A stretch of DNA of 19,464 bases from an uncultured Collinsella sp. (GCA_900545165.1 UQYA01000030.1:1-19464), one strand, 5' to 3'. Positions 6,590-14,581 are shown, counted from the first letter of the stretch. The notes: generated from the letters alone by a model not told the origin. Translations and numbers: made by a program.

Positions 6590-7393
6590 ATGGCACACGC
6601 AACAACCCGAGCTTTCGCCGATGAGCGTCGTTCCGCCATCATGGAGATGCTCGAGCATAACGCCTCGGTGCAAGTGGCAGAAATCGCCCAGACCTTTGGC
6701 GTGTCCTCCGTTACCGCCCGCGCCGACCTGGACGCGCTCGCCGAGTCCGGCAAGTTGCGCCGCACGCATGGTGGCGCCGTGTCTCTCCAGAAGCGACTGA
6801 CCGTATCCACCCAAGATCGCCGCATCAACGTCAATGTCGCCGCCAAGCAAGCCATCGCGCAAAGCGCCATCGAGCTCGTCGGCAATGGTGACACCCTGCT
6901 CGTAGACTCCGGCACCACCGCTCTCGAGTTTGTCCGGCTCCTCGATCAGCGCGACGGCATCACCGTCATCACGGCCGACATTACCATCGCCGATTATATC
7001 GACGAGAGCATGCCCTCGGTCGATGTCGTCATGCTGGGTGGGGCACTGCGCAAAGGTCATCGCTATCTGTACGGCCCACTTACCATGCAGGCGCTCCAAA
7101 TGGTCCACGCCGACCTTGCCGTCATGTGCCCCGGCGCCTTTGTCCCCCGCTGCGGCTTTACGACCGACTTTCCGCAGATGGCCGAGACCAAAGCGGCTAT
7201 GGTCGGCGCCGCCCGTCAAAGCGTCGCCCTCATGGACGCCAGCAAGGTTAACGGACGAGGCATGTACCGCTTTGCCGAGCTGGCAGATGTCGACACCATC
7301 GTGATGGACCGTGACCCCGATCATGCCGTTGCCACCTCAATCGCCGAGATCGTCGACGACGCCCGCCCAAATCTCCTCATCGCTGACGCTTAA
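6590..7393 (+). CDS. DeoR-family transcriptional regulator of sugar metabolism
   Basis: A 267-aa regulator. The N-terminal helix-turn-helix covers about residues 11-60 (recognition segment about 27-46, AEIAQTFGVSSVTARADLDAL), followed by the family hallmark RRTHGGAV. The C-terminal DeoRC effector domain resembles sugar-phosphate isomerases. It has LVDSGTT (104-110), a sugar-phosphate binding loop, and the K-A-A-M-V segment near residue 204. Such proteins usually repress sugar operons and release DNA on binding a phosphorylated sugar. I chose the ATG at 6590 because GGAG lies 6 nt upstream. The in-frame ATG at 6533 has no good site and would add 19 unfamiliar residues. The gene is divergent from the aldolase gene, so it probably regulates it. 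The lacABC operon, whose upstream region has phased GTTC/GAAC boxes, is a further candidate target. Target assignment is inference. Confidence 0.88.
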   Translation: MAHATTRAFADERRSAIMEMLEHNASVQVAEIAQTFGVSSVTARADLDALAESGKLRRTHGGAVSLQKRLTVSTQDRRINVNVAAKQAIAQSAIELVGNGDTLLVDSGTTALEFVRLLDQRDGITVITADITIADYIDESMPSVDVVMLGGALRKGHRYLYGPLTMQALQMVHADLAVMCPGAFVPRCGFTTDFPQMAETKAAMVGAARQSVALMDASKVNGRGMYRFAELADVDTIVMDRDPDHAVATSIAEIVDDARPNLLIADA

Positions 7394-7395
7394 AC

Positions 7396-7435
7396 AAAAA
7401 CCACCACAAAGGTGCCTGTCCCCTTTGTGGTGGTT
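7396..7435 (-). terminator. Terminator between convergent deoR and flavodiiron genes
   Basis: An exact 14-bp stem pairs 7399-7412 (AACCACCACAAAGG) with 7422-7435 around a 9-nt loop. The T run lies on the minus-strand side (complement of AAAAA at 7396-7400), so it mainly ends the flavodiiron gene. The plus side lacks a T run. The loop and its shoulder contain CTGTCCCC, the same core as other intergenic repeats here. Confidence 0.8.
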
Positions 7436-7457
7436 GAGCGTTAAAAGCGAAATATCG

Positions 7458-8618
7458 CTACTTGGAAAGCTCGTCGGCGAGGGCCTCGATCTGAGCGCGC
7501 GATGCGTCGTTGAGCGAGCCCAGCACAGTCACCTTGTTCTGCGTCAGAGTGATGTCCTTCATGCCCTCGAGCTCCTTGGTCATAACCTTGGCAGCGGCAG
7601 GCGCCCAGGAACCGGCCTCGACGAGCGCAACCGTACGGTTCTGATAGGCGTGCTCGGCGAGCGTGTGGATAAAGGTGCTCATGAACGGGAAGATCTCGCC
7701 CTGATAGGTGATGGAGGCGAGCACCAGGCGGTCGTAGCGGAACGCGTCCTCAACGGCCTCGGCCATATCATCGCGAGCCAAGTCAAAGACGGAGACCTTC
7801 TGGCCGCGGGCCTCGAGCGCAGAAGCGAGCTCCTCAACGGCAGCTTTCAGATGGCCATACACGCTCGCATAGGCAATCGTGATACCCTCGTCCTCGGGCT
7901 GGTAGCTCGACCAGGTGTTGTAGATGTCGAGGTAATAGCCCAGGTTCTCGGTCAGCACGGGGCCGTGGAGCGGGCAGATGATCTGGATGTCCAGATTGGC
8001 GGCCTTCTTAAGCACGGCCTGCACAAACTTGCCGAACTTTCCCACGATGCCAAAGTAGTAACGGCGCGCTTCGCAAGCCCAGCCCTCGGGATCCTCGATG
8101 TCGTTGGCGCCAAACTTGCCAAAGCCGTCGGCGCTAAAGAGCACCTTGTCGGTGGACTCGTAGGAGAAGAGCACCTCGGGCCAGTGCACGTTGGGAGCGC
8201 CGACAAACGTCAGGCTGTGGCCGCCCAGGTCGAGCACGTCGCCATCTTTGACGACCATCTTGCGCTCGGGGAAGTCGGTGCCAAAGTAGTTGACCATCAT
8301 GCGGAAAGCGCCCATGCTTGCCACGATCTGCGCCTGGGGATAGCGCTCCATAAAGGCGGTGATACCGGCGGAGTGATCGGGCTCCATGTGATGGACGACC
8401 AGGTAGTCGGGCGTACGGCCATCGAGCACGGCCTCGAGGTTGCCGAGCCACTCGTCAACAAAACCGCCGTCGACTGAATCGGCGACAGCGATCTTTTCGC
8501 CCAAGATAACGTAGCTGTTGTATGCCATACCGTTCTCGGACACATCGTACTGGCCCTCGAACAGGTCAATGTCGTGATCGTTGACGCCAATGTAGCGGAT
8601 ATCCTTGGTGATCTCCAT
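7458..8618 (-). CDS. Flavodiiron protein (O2/NO reductase, FprA-like)
   Basis: Class A flavodiiron protein of 386 aa. These soluble enzymes reduce O2 to water, or NO to N2O, and protect anaerobes. The N-terminal metallo-beta-lactamase-like domain holds every diiron ligand: His77-x-Glu79-x-Asp81-His82 (HMEPDH), His145 (NVHWPE), Asp164 (SADGFG) and His218 (PLHGP). The C-terminal flavodoxin-like domain begins at about residue 247 with IAYASVYGHLK, the FMN phosphate loop. No rubredoxin domain follows, so an external electron donor is needed. The ATG at 8618 has AGGAGG 9 nt upstream. An upstream in-frame start would add 21 unlike residues. The gene stands alone between the DeoR and LacI regulators and ends in the 7396-7435 terminator. 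Choice of O2 or NO as substrate is not readable from sequence. Confidence 0.93.
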   Translation of the reverse strand: MEITKDIRYIGVNDHDIDLFEGQYDVSENGMAYNSYVILGEKIAVADSVDGGFVDEWLGNLEAVLDGRTPDYLVVHHMEPDHSAGITAFMERYPQAQIVASMGAFRMMVNYFGTDFPERKMVVKDGDVLDLGGHSLTFVGAPNVHWPEVLFSYESTDKVLFSADGFGKFGANDIEDPEGWACEARRYYFGIVGKFGKFVQAVLKKAANLDIQIICPLHGPVLTENLGYYLDIYNTWSSYQPEDEGITIAYASVYGHLKAAVEELASALEARGQKVSVFDLARDDMAEAVEDAFRYDRLVLASITYQGEIFPFMSTFIHTLAEHAYQNRTVALVEAGSWAPAAAKVMTKELEGMKDITLTQNKVTVLGSLNDASRAQIEALADELSK

Positions 8619-8634
8619 CAGGCAAAGCCTCCTA

Positions 8635-8679
8635 GATAGACAAAAGAACCCGTCTATCATAACACTCGTCTTCATAGAC
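8635..8679 (-). promoter_or_regulatory. GATAGAC dyad and extra half-site in the flavodiiron leader
   Basis: GATAGAC (8635-8641) and GTCTATC (8652-8658) form an exact 7-bp dyad just upstream of the ribosome-binding site. A third related half-site CATAGAC lies at 8673-8679. On the minus strand TATGAT, a possible -10 box, overlaps the dyad. It may be an operator or a leader hairpin. I do not recognise the site. Confidence 0.3.
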
Positions 8680-8747
8680 ACGGCTATCTGCCAGCATCCT
8701 TATCGATTGTTATTGAGGTGGAATATACCGCCGTTTACCTGCGCAAA

Positions 8748-9779
8748 CTATGCGCGCAGTATCGCCGTGCTATGTCGAATAATGAGCTGGCCGGGAATAC
8801 GGATGGCAACGGTTTTGCCCGCCGTACCCGCCTCGGGAACCGCATGCTCAAACACCTCGCGTCCGCGCTGATGTAGATCGAATCGCACGGTCGTGAGCTC
8901 GTTGTGTGCCACAAAATCATCGAGCGAATCGTCGACGCCCACCACGCTCACGTCCTCGGGCACGCGCAGGCCGCTATCACGCAGCGCGGCAATCGCGCCA
9001 TTTGCCATCTGATCGTTTGCCGCATAGATCGCCGTCATGGTGTGATCGTGCTCGGCCAGATACCTGCCGGCTTCGTAACCGCTGTTGGCAGACCAGTCGC
9101 CCTCGAGCGGCTCTGCCGGCTCGATGTGTTTACGCTCGAGCGCATCCTGCCAACCGGCGCGACGAAATTGCTCGTCGACCGAGAACGACGGGCCGCCGAT
9201 ATAGCGAATCTGCTCGTGCCCCAGCTCAAACAGGTGATCCATAAGCAATAGCGAGCAGCCGTAATGGTCGGAATCGACCGTGGTCACCCGCGGGTGCGCG
9301 TACATGGTAACGATGACCGTGCCAATGCCCGGCAGTGGATCAAACGTCTCAAAATCGGGCGCCATGCGGCTCATGCCGATGATGATGCCGTCCACCGGCA
9401 ATGCGGCCATACGACGCGTGGCCTCGGCAAGCGAAAACTCCTCGGTCTTGGACATCTCGACCAACGTGATGGCGCAATTATGCTCGCGAGCAGCGCTGGC
9501 GATGCCGTCGATCATTGAGAGGTTGCCAAACTTGGTGACATCGTTGATGCATAGGCCGACCGAATGGTAACGGCCGTCGCGCAGCGAGCGACCGGCATAA
9601 CTCGGGCGAAAGCCGAGCTCTTGCATAGCGGCCTGCACGCGCTGGCGCGTCTGCTCGTTAACGTTGGGCAAACCGTTGGCGACACGCGAAACCGTCTGCT
9701 GCGAAACGCCAGCAGCGCGGGCGACGTCGGCCATGGAGACCGGCCGCGTACCTGTATCGTTGGACGGGCGCCTTGCCAC
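8748..9779 (-). CDS. LacI-family transcriptional regulator, probable gal operon regulator
   Basis: A 343-aa LacI/GalR-type regulator. The N-terminal helix-turn-helix is at about residues 16-37 (MADVARAAGVSQQTVSRVANG). The hinge helix runs from about 50-62, followed by a periplasmic-binding-protein-like ligand domain (VGLCINDVTKFGN...) with the family segments DGIIIG, IYAANDQMANGA and DVSVVGVDDS. These proteins bind operators as dimers and respond to sugars. I chose the GTG at 9779 because it puts the helix-turn-helix at the usual distance and AAGGTGA precedes it. A start at 9839 would add 20 residues. The gene is divergent from galK-galT, with three copies of one sequence in the spacer, so control of galKT and itself is likely. 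A galactose-related inducer is inferred from context only. Confidence 0.88.
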   Translation of the reverse strand: MARRPSNDTGTRPVSMADVARAAGVSQQTVSRVANGLPNVNEQTRQRVQAAMQELGFRPSYAGRSLRDGRYHSVGLCINDVTKFGNLSMIDGIASAAREHNCAITLVEMSKTEEFSLAEATRRMAALPVDGIIIGMSRMAPDFETFDPLPGIGTVIVTMYAHPRVTTVDSDHYGCSLLLMDHLFELGHEQIRYIGGPSFSVDEQFRRAGWQDALERKHIEPAEPLEGDWSANSGYEAGRYLAEHDHTMTAIYAANDQMANGAIAALRDSGLRVPEDVSVVGVDDSLDDFVAHNELTTVRFDLHQRGREVFEHAVPEAGTAGKTVAIRIPGQLIIRHSTAILRA

Positions 9780-9872
9780 AGGATCACCTTCACCCTTGCG
9801 AGATCTGAATAGCGTGCATGCCGGCCCGGGCAGAAACACACCCCGCGCCGAAGCCCGCTATCGTCGGACGCA

Positions 9873-9885
9873 TGTTAACGTACTC
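9873..9885. promoter_or_regulatory. LacI-type operator, copy 1
   Basis: TGTTAACGTACTC, shared exactly with copies 2 and 3. It has a central CG, as is usual for LacI-family operators. It is nearest to the regulator gene, about 95 bp upstream of its start. Confidence 0.65.
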
Positions 9886-9996
9886 TACTTTTTCAATCCG
9901 CAACTCTTCTGCTTTATAAGTCCATACAGCAGTACCGTTCACGGCTGTATTTCTACCGATCACCAGATTCTCAAAAAGTGACAAGCGTTGTGTTAT

Positions 9997-10009
9997 GAGT
10001 ACGTTAACA
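9997..10009. promoter_or_regulatory. LacI-type operator, copy 2 (inverted)
   Basis: GAGTACGTTAACA is the reverse complement of copies 1 and 3. It sits within a wider dyad TATG...CATA (9995-10010) and is probably close to or inside the galK promoter. Its centre is 123 bp from copy 1. Confidence 0.7.
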
Positions 10010-10059
10010 TAGCCCGTAACGTGCAATATCGTGAACACCTGGTTCATGCCGCTTCAAGT

Positions 10060-10072
10060 TGTTAACGTACTC
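10060..10072. promoter_or_regulatory. LacI-type operator, copy 3
   Basis: TGTTAACGTACTC, and the identity with copy 2 extends through CATAAC to about 18 bp. Its centre is 64 bp, close to six helical turns, from copy 2. That spacing would suit looping repression of galK, which starts at 10118. Confidence 0.7.
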
Positions 10073-10117
10073 ATAACGACGCAAAACTCACCCGTGCGCG
10101 CCAAGGAAAGGACTCCC

Positions 10118-11323
10118 ATGACCACTCCCGACGAAAAGACACTCGCCACGCTCACCAAGCTATTTGAGGAGGAGTTTGGCCCCATCGGCGACCGCCAGGT
10201 GCTCTACGTGCACGCGCCCGGCCGCTCCGAAATCAGTGGCAACCACACCGACCACGAGGGCGGCCACGTTATCGCCGGCTCGCTCGATGTCGCTGTCGAC
10301 GGCATCGCCGTAGCGACCGACACCAACAAGGTCCGCGTTGCCGATGAGGGCTACCCCACGTTTGAGATCGCGCTCGATACGCTAGACGTTCAGGAGTCCG
10401 AGAAGGGCACGTCCGCGAGCCTCGTCCGCGGCATGGCCCACGAAATCGCTGCTCTGGGCGTTGAGCCCCAGGGCTTCGACTTCGCCTTCACCTGCTCTGT
10501 CCCCTCGGGCGGCGGCCTTTCCAGCTCCGCTGCTGTCGAGGCGGCATACGGTCGCGCCATGGAGACGCTCTGGGGCGCACCCGCCATCGAGCCCGTCGCG
10601 CTCGCCCAGATGAGCCAGCGCACCGAGAACAACTATTACGGCAAGCCCTGCGGTCTGATGGACCAAGCCGCTGTGTGCCTGGGCGGCCTCGCCTACATGG
10701 ACTTTGAGGACCAGGCTCAGCCTAAAACCCAGAAGCTCGAGCTCAACTTTGAGGATCACGGTTATGCGCTCGTGCTCGTTAAGGTCGGTGCCGACCACGT
10801 GGCCGCCACCGACGACTACGCCGCCGTTCCGCGCGAGATGCAGGACGTCGCTGCCGAGTTTGGCAAGGCACGCCTGTGCGAGGTAAACGTGGCGGACTTT
10901 GACGCCAAGCTCCCCGAGCTGCGCGCCAAACTGGGCGACCGCGCCTGCCTGCGCGCCGTTCACTACTGGTACGAAAACGGCCTGGTCGACAAGCGCTGGG
11001 CTGCCCTGAACGCCGGCGACATCGATCAGTTCCTGGTCCTGACGCGCGAGTCCGGCGCCAGCTCTGCCATGTACCTACAGAATGTCGTTGCCAAGCTGGG
11101 CTCCGAGCAGCCCTCAATGTATGCCCTGGCACTGGCCGAGCACGTGCTCGACGGCCGCGGTGCCGTTCGTATTCACGGTGGCGGCTTTGGCGGCACCATC
11201 CAGGCCTTCGTGCCGCTCGATCTGGTCGACACCTTCATTGCCAAGATGAACGGCTGGCTGGGCGAGGGATCTGCCCGCCACTACGCGATTTCTGACAAGG
11301 GGGCTTACGCGGCATGGCTGTAA
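10118..11323 (+). CDS. galK: Galactokinase
   Basis: A GHMP-family kinase (401 aa) that phosphorylates alpha-D-galactose to galactose-1-phosphate with ATP, the first committed Leloir step. Visible motifs: motif I at 35-49 (GRSEISGNHTDHEGG), the ATP loop at 129-139 (PSGGGLSSSAA), catalytic Asp182 in GLMDQ, and the C-terminal glycine motif VRIHGGGFGGT. Motif I departs from the classical GRVNLIGEHTDY: Glu of GEHTDY is Asn here. I believe this form occurs in a gut-bacterial galactokinase subgroup, but cannot check that here. The ATG at 10118 follows AAGGAAAGGA. An upstream in-frame ATG at 10031 would run through operator copy 3 and is rejected. The gene overlaps galT by 10 bp, so they form one operon, probably under the divergent LacI-type regulator. 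Confidence 0.94.
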   Translation: MTTPDEKTLATLTKLFEEEFGPIGDRQVLYVHAPGRSEISGNHTDHEGGHVIAGSLDVAVDGIAVATDTNKVRVADEGYPTFEIALDTLDVQESEKGTSASLVRGMAHEIAALGVEPQGFDFAFTCSVPSGGGLSSSAAVEAAYGRAMETLWGAPAIEPVALAQMSQRTENNYYGKPCGLMDQAAVCLGGLAYMDFEDQAQPKTQKLELNFEDHGYALVLVKVGADHVAATDDYAAVPREMQDVAAEFGKARLCEVNVADFDAKLPELRAKLGDRACLRAVHYWYENGLVDKRWAALNAGDIDQFLVLTRESGASSAMYLQNVVAKLGSEQPSMYALALAEHVLDGRGAVRIHGGGFGGTIQAFVPLDLVDTFIAKMNGWLGEGSARHYAISDKGAYAAWL

Positions 11324-12942
11324 TGACTGACGTGCGCAAGGCTGTGCAGGGCCTCATCGAGTACGCTATTCACCGATCGATGATCGGACAGGACGACCGC
11401 ATCTGGGCCTACAACACCATTTTGGAGTGCATCGGCGCCACGGGCCCCGCACTCGACATGGCTTGGGCGCTCAGGACCGAGAAGATTTCGCTCTTGCACC
11501 CCGATACACTCCCCGACTTCGACCTAGAGGGCACGCTTGCTGTGCTTTCCGAGGCCGCCGTTGCCAACGGCGCTGCCGAGGACACGACGTCGGGCCGCGA
11601 CCGCATCGCCATGCGCATCATGGGCGTGCTGATGCCGAGGCCTTCGTTTGTAAACGAGGAATTCAACGGCCGCATTGGTGTCAACGAGCCCCGCGCCGCA
11701 ACCGACTGGTTCTACGGTCTATGCTGCGACGCCGGCTACGTGCGCCGCGCCGCCATCGCGCGCAATATCAAATGGAGCACCCCCACCAACTGGGGCGACC
11801 TGGAGATCACCATCAACCTGTCCAAGCCTGAGAAGGACCCGCGCGATATTGCCGCGGCCGGTGCCGCTAAAAACACGAGCGAGAAGTATCCCGCCTGTCA
11901 GCTGTGCATCGAGAACGAGGGCTATCCCGGACGCTCCGCTGCAGCCGACGGCGGCGCCCATCCCGCCCGCCAGAATCTGCGCGTTATCCCCATTAAGCTC
12001 GACGGCGAGCGCTGGGGCTTCCAATACAGCCCGTACGCGTACTTTAACGAGCACTGCATTGCCATGAGCTCCGAGCATCGTCCGATGCACGTCGACCGCA
12101 AGGGGCTGACCTGCCTGCTCGACTTTGTCGACCTGTTCCCGCACTACTTTATTGGCTCCAACGCCGACCTGCCCATCGTGGGCGGCTCGATCTTGTCGCA
12201 CGACCACTTCCAGGGCGGCGCGCACGAGTTCCCCATGATGCACGCCACCGAGGTCTCGCAGTTTAGCGTGCCCGGCTTTGACCAGGTCAGCGGCACTGTG
12301 CTGCAGTGGCCGCTCTCGGTGCTGCGTCTGCGCTCGCACGACCGAGCCCAGCTGCTCGATGCTGCCGAAAAGATTATCCTCGCCTGGCGTGAGTGGAGCG
12401 ATGAGTCCGTGGGCGTCATCGCGCACACTGCCGACGGCGCGGCGCACAACACCGTGACGCCCGTCATCCGCCGCGTCGACTCCCGCGGCAATGCCGGCGG
12501 CGAGATCTACGAAGCCTACCTGGCGCTTCGCTGCAATATCACGACCGACGAGCATCCGCTGGGCGTATTCCACCCGCATGCCGAGTATCACCATATTAAA
12601 AAGGAGAACATCGGCTTGATTGAGGTCATGGGCCTGGCTATTCTGCCGCCGCGCCTGGTTCCCGAGCTTGGCGCTGTCCGTGAGCATCTGCTGGCGGCCA
12701 AAGCCGATGCCAGCTACGATCTTGCCAGCGCGCTCGAGGGCGACGACCTTTGCCGCAGCCACGCCGCATGGGCCAAGGACGTCTTTGCCCGCCGCGCCGA
12801 CGAGCTTACGGCCGACAACGCCATCGATATCCTGCACGAAGAGGTCGGCGTGGTGTTTGGCCACGTGCTCGACAACGCCGGCGTCTTTAAGTGGGACGAA
12901 GCCGGCCGCGCCGCCCAACAGCGTTTTATCGACTCGCTATAG
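11314..12942 (+). CDS. galT: Galactose-1-phosphate uridylyltransferase, class II
   Basis: Class II GalT (542 aa) exchanges UMP between UDP-glucose and galactose-1-phosphate, giving UDP-galactose and glucose-1-phosphate. It follows GalK in the Leloir pathway. The nucleophile motif is SHDHFQGG, with His296-Asp-His298 in GGSILSHDHFQGG, the form seen in the Firmicutes-type class II family. YPACQLCIENEGY (192-204) and FHPHAEYHHIKKENIG are also family text. At 542 aa it is somewhat longer than typical members (about 490-500). The ATG at 11314 lies 11 nt after AAGGGGG and overlaps the end of galK. A second ATG at 11323 overlaps the galK stop as TAATG and is also possible. galE is not in the window. 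The operon ends at the terminator 12997-13036. Confidence 0.94.
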   Translation: MAVMTDVRKAVQGLIEYAIHRSMIGQDDRIWAYNTILECIGATGPALDMAWALRTEKISLLHPDTLPDFDLEGTLAVLSEAAVANGAAEDTTSGRDRIAMRIMGVLMPRPSFVNEEFNGRIGVNEPRAATDWFYGLCCDAGYVRRAAIARNIKWSTPTNWGDLEITINLSKPEKDPRDIAAAGAAKNTSEKYPACQLCIENEGYPGRSAAADGGAHPARQNLRVIPIKLDGERWGFQYSPYAYFNEHCIAMSSEHRPMHVDRKGLTCLLDFVDLFPHYFIGSNADLPIVGGSILSHDHFQGGAHEFPMMHATEVSQFSVPGFDQVSGTVLQWPLSVLRLRSHDRAQLLDAAEKIILAWREWSDESVGVIAHTADGAAHNTVTPVIRRVDSRGNAGGEIYEAYLALRCNITTDEHPLGVFHPHAEYHHIKKENIGLIEVMGLAILPPRLVPELGAVREHLLAAKADASYDLASALEGDDLCRSHAAWAKDVFARRADELTADNAIDILHEEVGVVFGHVLDNAGVFKWDEAGRAAQQRFIDSL

Positions 12943-12996
12943 AGCACGGGCCCGAACGTTCAACAGCAGCCCGCACGACATAGCCACCTACACGAC

Positions 12997-13036
12997 AACG
13001 GCGCCCGCCGGCAACATCGCCGACGGGCGCCGTTTT
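12997..13036 (+). terminator. Rho-independent terminator of galKT
   Basis: The stem AACGGCGCCCG (12997-13007) pairs exactly with 13024-13034, and a T run follows (13033-13036). It begins 54 bp after the galT stop codon. Confidence 0.88.
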
Positions 13037-13070
13037 CTGATGCAAGGGTAGCTAATTTGCACCAAAACAA

Positions 13071-13118
13071 GGAGTGTTCCAAACTGCCGACAGAGAAGGA
13101 ACGCTCCCAGGTGCCGAC
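13071..13118 (+). repeat. Dispersed 50-bp repeat, copy 2
   Basis: It starts GGAGTGTTCCAAACTGCCG and has a second half-unit 27 bp later (GGAACGCTCCCAGGTGCCG). It is the most diverged of the three copies. It lies between the galKT terminator and the tandem array. Confidence 0.7.
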
Positions 13119-13127
13119 CTGAACACC

Positions 13128-13218
13128 CACATTATTCGATGGAAAAACGTGGTTGCCTCACACATTATTCGATGGAAAAACGTGGTTTACTCCCACATTT
13201 TTCGATGGAAAGACCGAA
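13128..13218. repeat. Three 33-bp tandem repeats upstream of the ATPase gene
   Basis: Units start at 13128, 13161 and 13194, exactly 33 bp apart. Each begins CACATT.TTCGATGGAAA; the first two are identical over about 26 bp and the third is shorter and diverged at its end. Within a unit CACATTATTCGATGGAAAAA..CGTG is an imperfect dyad (CAC...GTG ends, TTC...GAA core). The spacing equals about three helical turns. The third unit reaches the likely -35 region, so this is a probable protein-binding array. Confidence 0.75.
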
Positions 13219-13231
13219 ACGGTCTTATACT
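13203..13231 (+). promoter_or_regulatory. Probable promoter of the AAA/DUF4143 gene
   Basis: TATACT at 13226-13231 is a good -10 box, 24 bp before the start codon. The -35 region falls inside the third tandem repeat and is weak. A hairpin AAGACCG/CGGTCTT (13210-13226) lies in the spacer and touches the -10 box. Confidence 0.45.
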
Positions 13232-13254
13232 AACCATGATCGTTAGGAGGCAGT

Positions 13255-14556
13255 ATGCAGCGACAGCTAATGGACGCACTCATCGCTTGGAAATCTAGGG
13301 CAAACCGCAAGCCCCTCCTGCTTAAGGGGGCCCGCCAGACGGGAAAAACCTGGCTTCTTAACGAATTCGCAGGCCAGCAGTATCAAAACGTCATCCGCTT
13401 TGACTTTATGCTCGAACCGGGCGTACGTTCGCTGTTCGACGGAAGCCTTGACCCCAAACGCATCATCTCCCAGATAGAGCTCCTGCGCGGCCAGACCATA
13501 ACGCCGACAGACACACTCATCATCTTCGACGAAATCCAAGAGGCACCGCGTGGCATCACCTCGCTCAAATACTTCAACGAGCTGGCGCCGGAATACCATA
13601 TCATGGCAGCCGGCTCCTATATGGGGCTCGCACTCCGACGCGAAAACGAGTCGTTCCCCGTCGGCAAGATCGACCAGCTCACCATGCGCCCCATGGGGTT
13701 TGTCGAGTTCGTTCGTGCCGTCGATGGCGATCCGCTCGCAGATGCCATCCTTGCCGCAGACATGGACCTGCTGGCAAACGTTTCCGAAAAGCTCGAGCGC
13801 CTGCTCAAGGAATACCTCGTTGTCGGTGGCATGCCAGAAGTTGTCTCCGCTTTCGCCGCCTCCCACGATTTCATCGAGGCCCGCAGGCTTCAGCAGCAAA
13901 TCATCGAAGCTTATGAATCCGATTTTGGCAAGCATGCGCCAGCCCGCATCGTCGAGCGCATGAGGCTGGTTTGGAAATCCCTTCCCGGCCAGCTCGCAAA
14001 GGAAAACAAGAAGTTCGTCTACGGCGCGCTTCGTCCCGGGGCGCGCGCACGCGATTTTGAGGAAAGCCTCCAGTGGCTCATGGACTATGGAATCGTTCAT
14101 AAGGTACCGCGTGTTTCCGCCCTAAGAGCACCGCTCACAAGCTACGAGGATCTCTCGGGCTTCAAGCTGTTCTGCATCGACACCGGCATCCTCGGAGCAC
14201 TCTCCGGCCTCACGCCAGCCATTGTTCTGAACGGGCCCGCTGTTTTTACGGAGTTCAAAGGCTCGCTGACCGAGCAATACGTCGCACAGGAGCTTTTGCT
14301 CCAAGGCAATACTCCCGCGTATTGGTCATCCTCCTCCGGCAATGCAGAGACTGACTTTGCCATCGACCATGCGGGGACCGTGCTTCCGCTCGAGGTCAAG
14401 GCGGCAGAGAACCTCAAAGCAAAGAGCCTGAGGATTGCCTGCGAGAAGTTCAAGCTCGAACGCTGCGTGAGAACATCGTTAGCGGCATATAGAGACGAGG
14501 GCACGCTCGTCAACATTCCGCTCTGGGAGATTGGGCAAATCGACAAGCTGGCATAG
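13255..14556 (+). CDS. AAA-family ATPase with DUF4143 (AAA_14) domain
   Basis: A 433-aa protein of the widespread AAA_14-DUF4143 family, whose role is unsettled. The N-terminal ATPase domain has Walker A GARQTGKT (25-32) and Walker B LIIFDE (88-93), and HIMAAGS (sensor-like) at about 115-121. The C-terminal DUF4143 part (about 200-433) ends with a PD-(D/E)xK-like pattern, Asp367...Glu380-x-Lys382 (ETDFAID...LEVKAAE), which suggests a nuclease fold without proving activity. The ATG at 13255 follows AGGAGG by 4 nt. It is a single-gene unit, preceded by three 33-bp repeats and followed by a large fold-back. A defence, addiction or autoregulatory role would fit the context, but nothing here demonstrates one. 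Confidence 0.88.
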   Translation: MQRQLMDALIAWKSRANRKPLLLKGARQTGKTWLLNEFAGQQYQNVIRFDFMLEPGVRSLFDGSLDPKRIISQIELLRGQTITPTDTLIIFDEIQEAPRGITSLKYFNELAPEYHIMAAGSYMGLALRRENESFPVGKIDQLTMRPMGFVEFVRAVDGDPLADAILAADMDLLANVSEKLERLLKEYLVVGGMPEVVSAFAASHDFIEARRLQQQIIEAYESDFGKHAPARIVERMRLVWKSLPGQLAKENKKFVYGALRPGARARDFEESLQWLMDYGIVHKVPRVSALRAPLTSYEDLSGFKLFCIDTGILGALSGLTPAIVLNGPAVFTEFKGSLTEQYVAQELLLQGNTPAYWSSSSGNAETDFAIDHAGTVLPLEVKAAENLKAKSLRIACEKFKLERCVRTSLAAYRDEGTLVNIPLWEIGQIDKLA

Positions 14557-14581
14557 GCGCTGTGGAGGGGGTGTCCCGTAA

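Noticed and set aside
7311..8477. 388-codon plus-strand open frame over the flavodiiron gene
   Set aside because: It is antisense to a gene with every diiron ligand intact and starts inside deoR.
10031..10117. Longer galK start at 10031
   Set aside because: It would translate through operator copy 3 and lacks a ribosome-binding site. The ATG at 10118 has a strong one and fits the family start.
11719..12918. 399-codon minus-strand open frame over galT
   Set aside because: It is a mirror of the galT frame with no recognisable protein features.
13128..13226. CRISPR array
   Set aside because: The 33-bp units abut directly with no spacers, and no cas genes are present.
13074..13298. 74-codon frame with 11-residue repeats (HIIRWKNVV)
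   Set aside because: The 33-bp period is a multiple of three, so the DNA repeats read as peptide repeats. The frame lacks a ribosome-binding site and covers the promoter of the ATPase gene.
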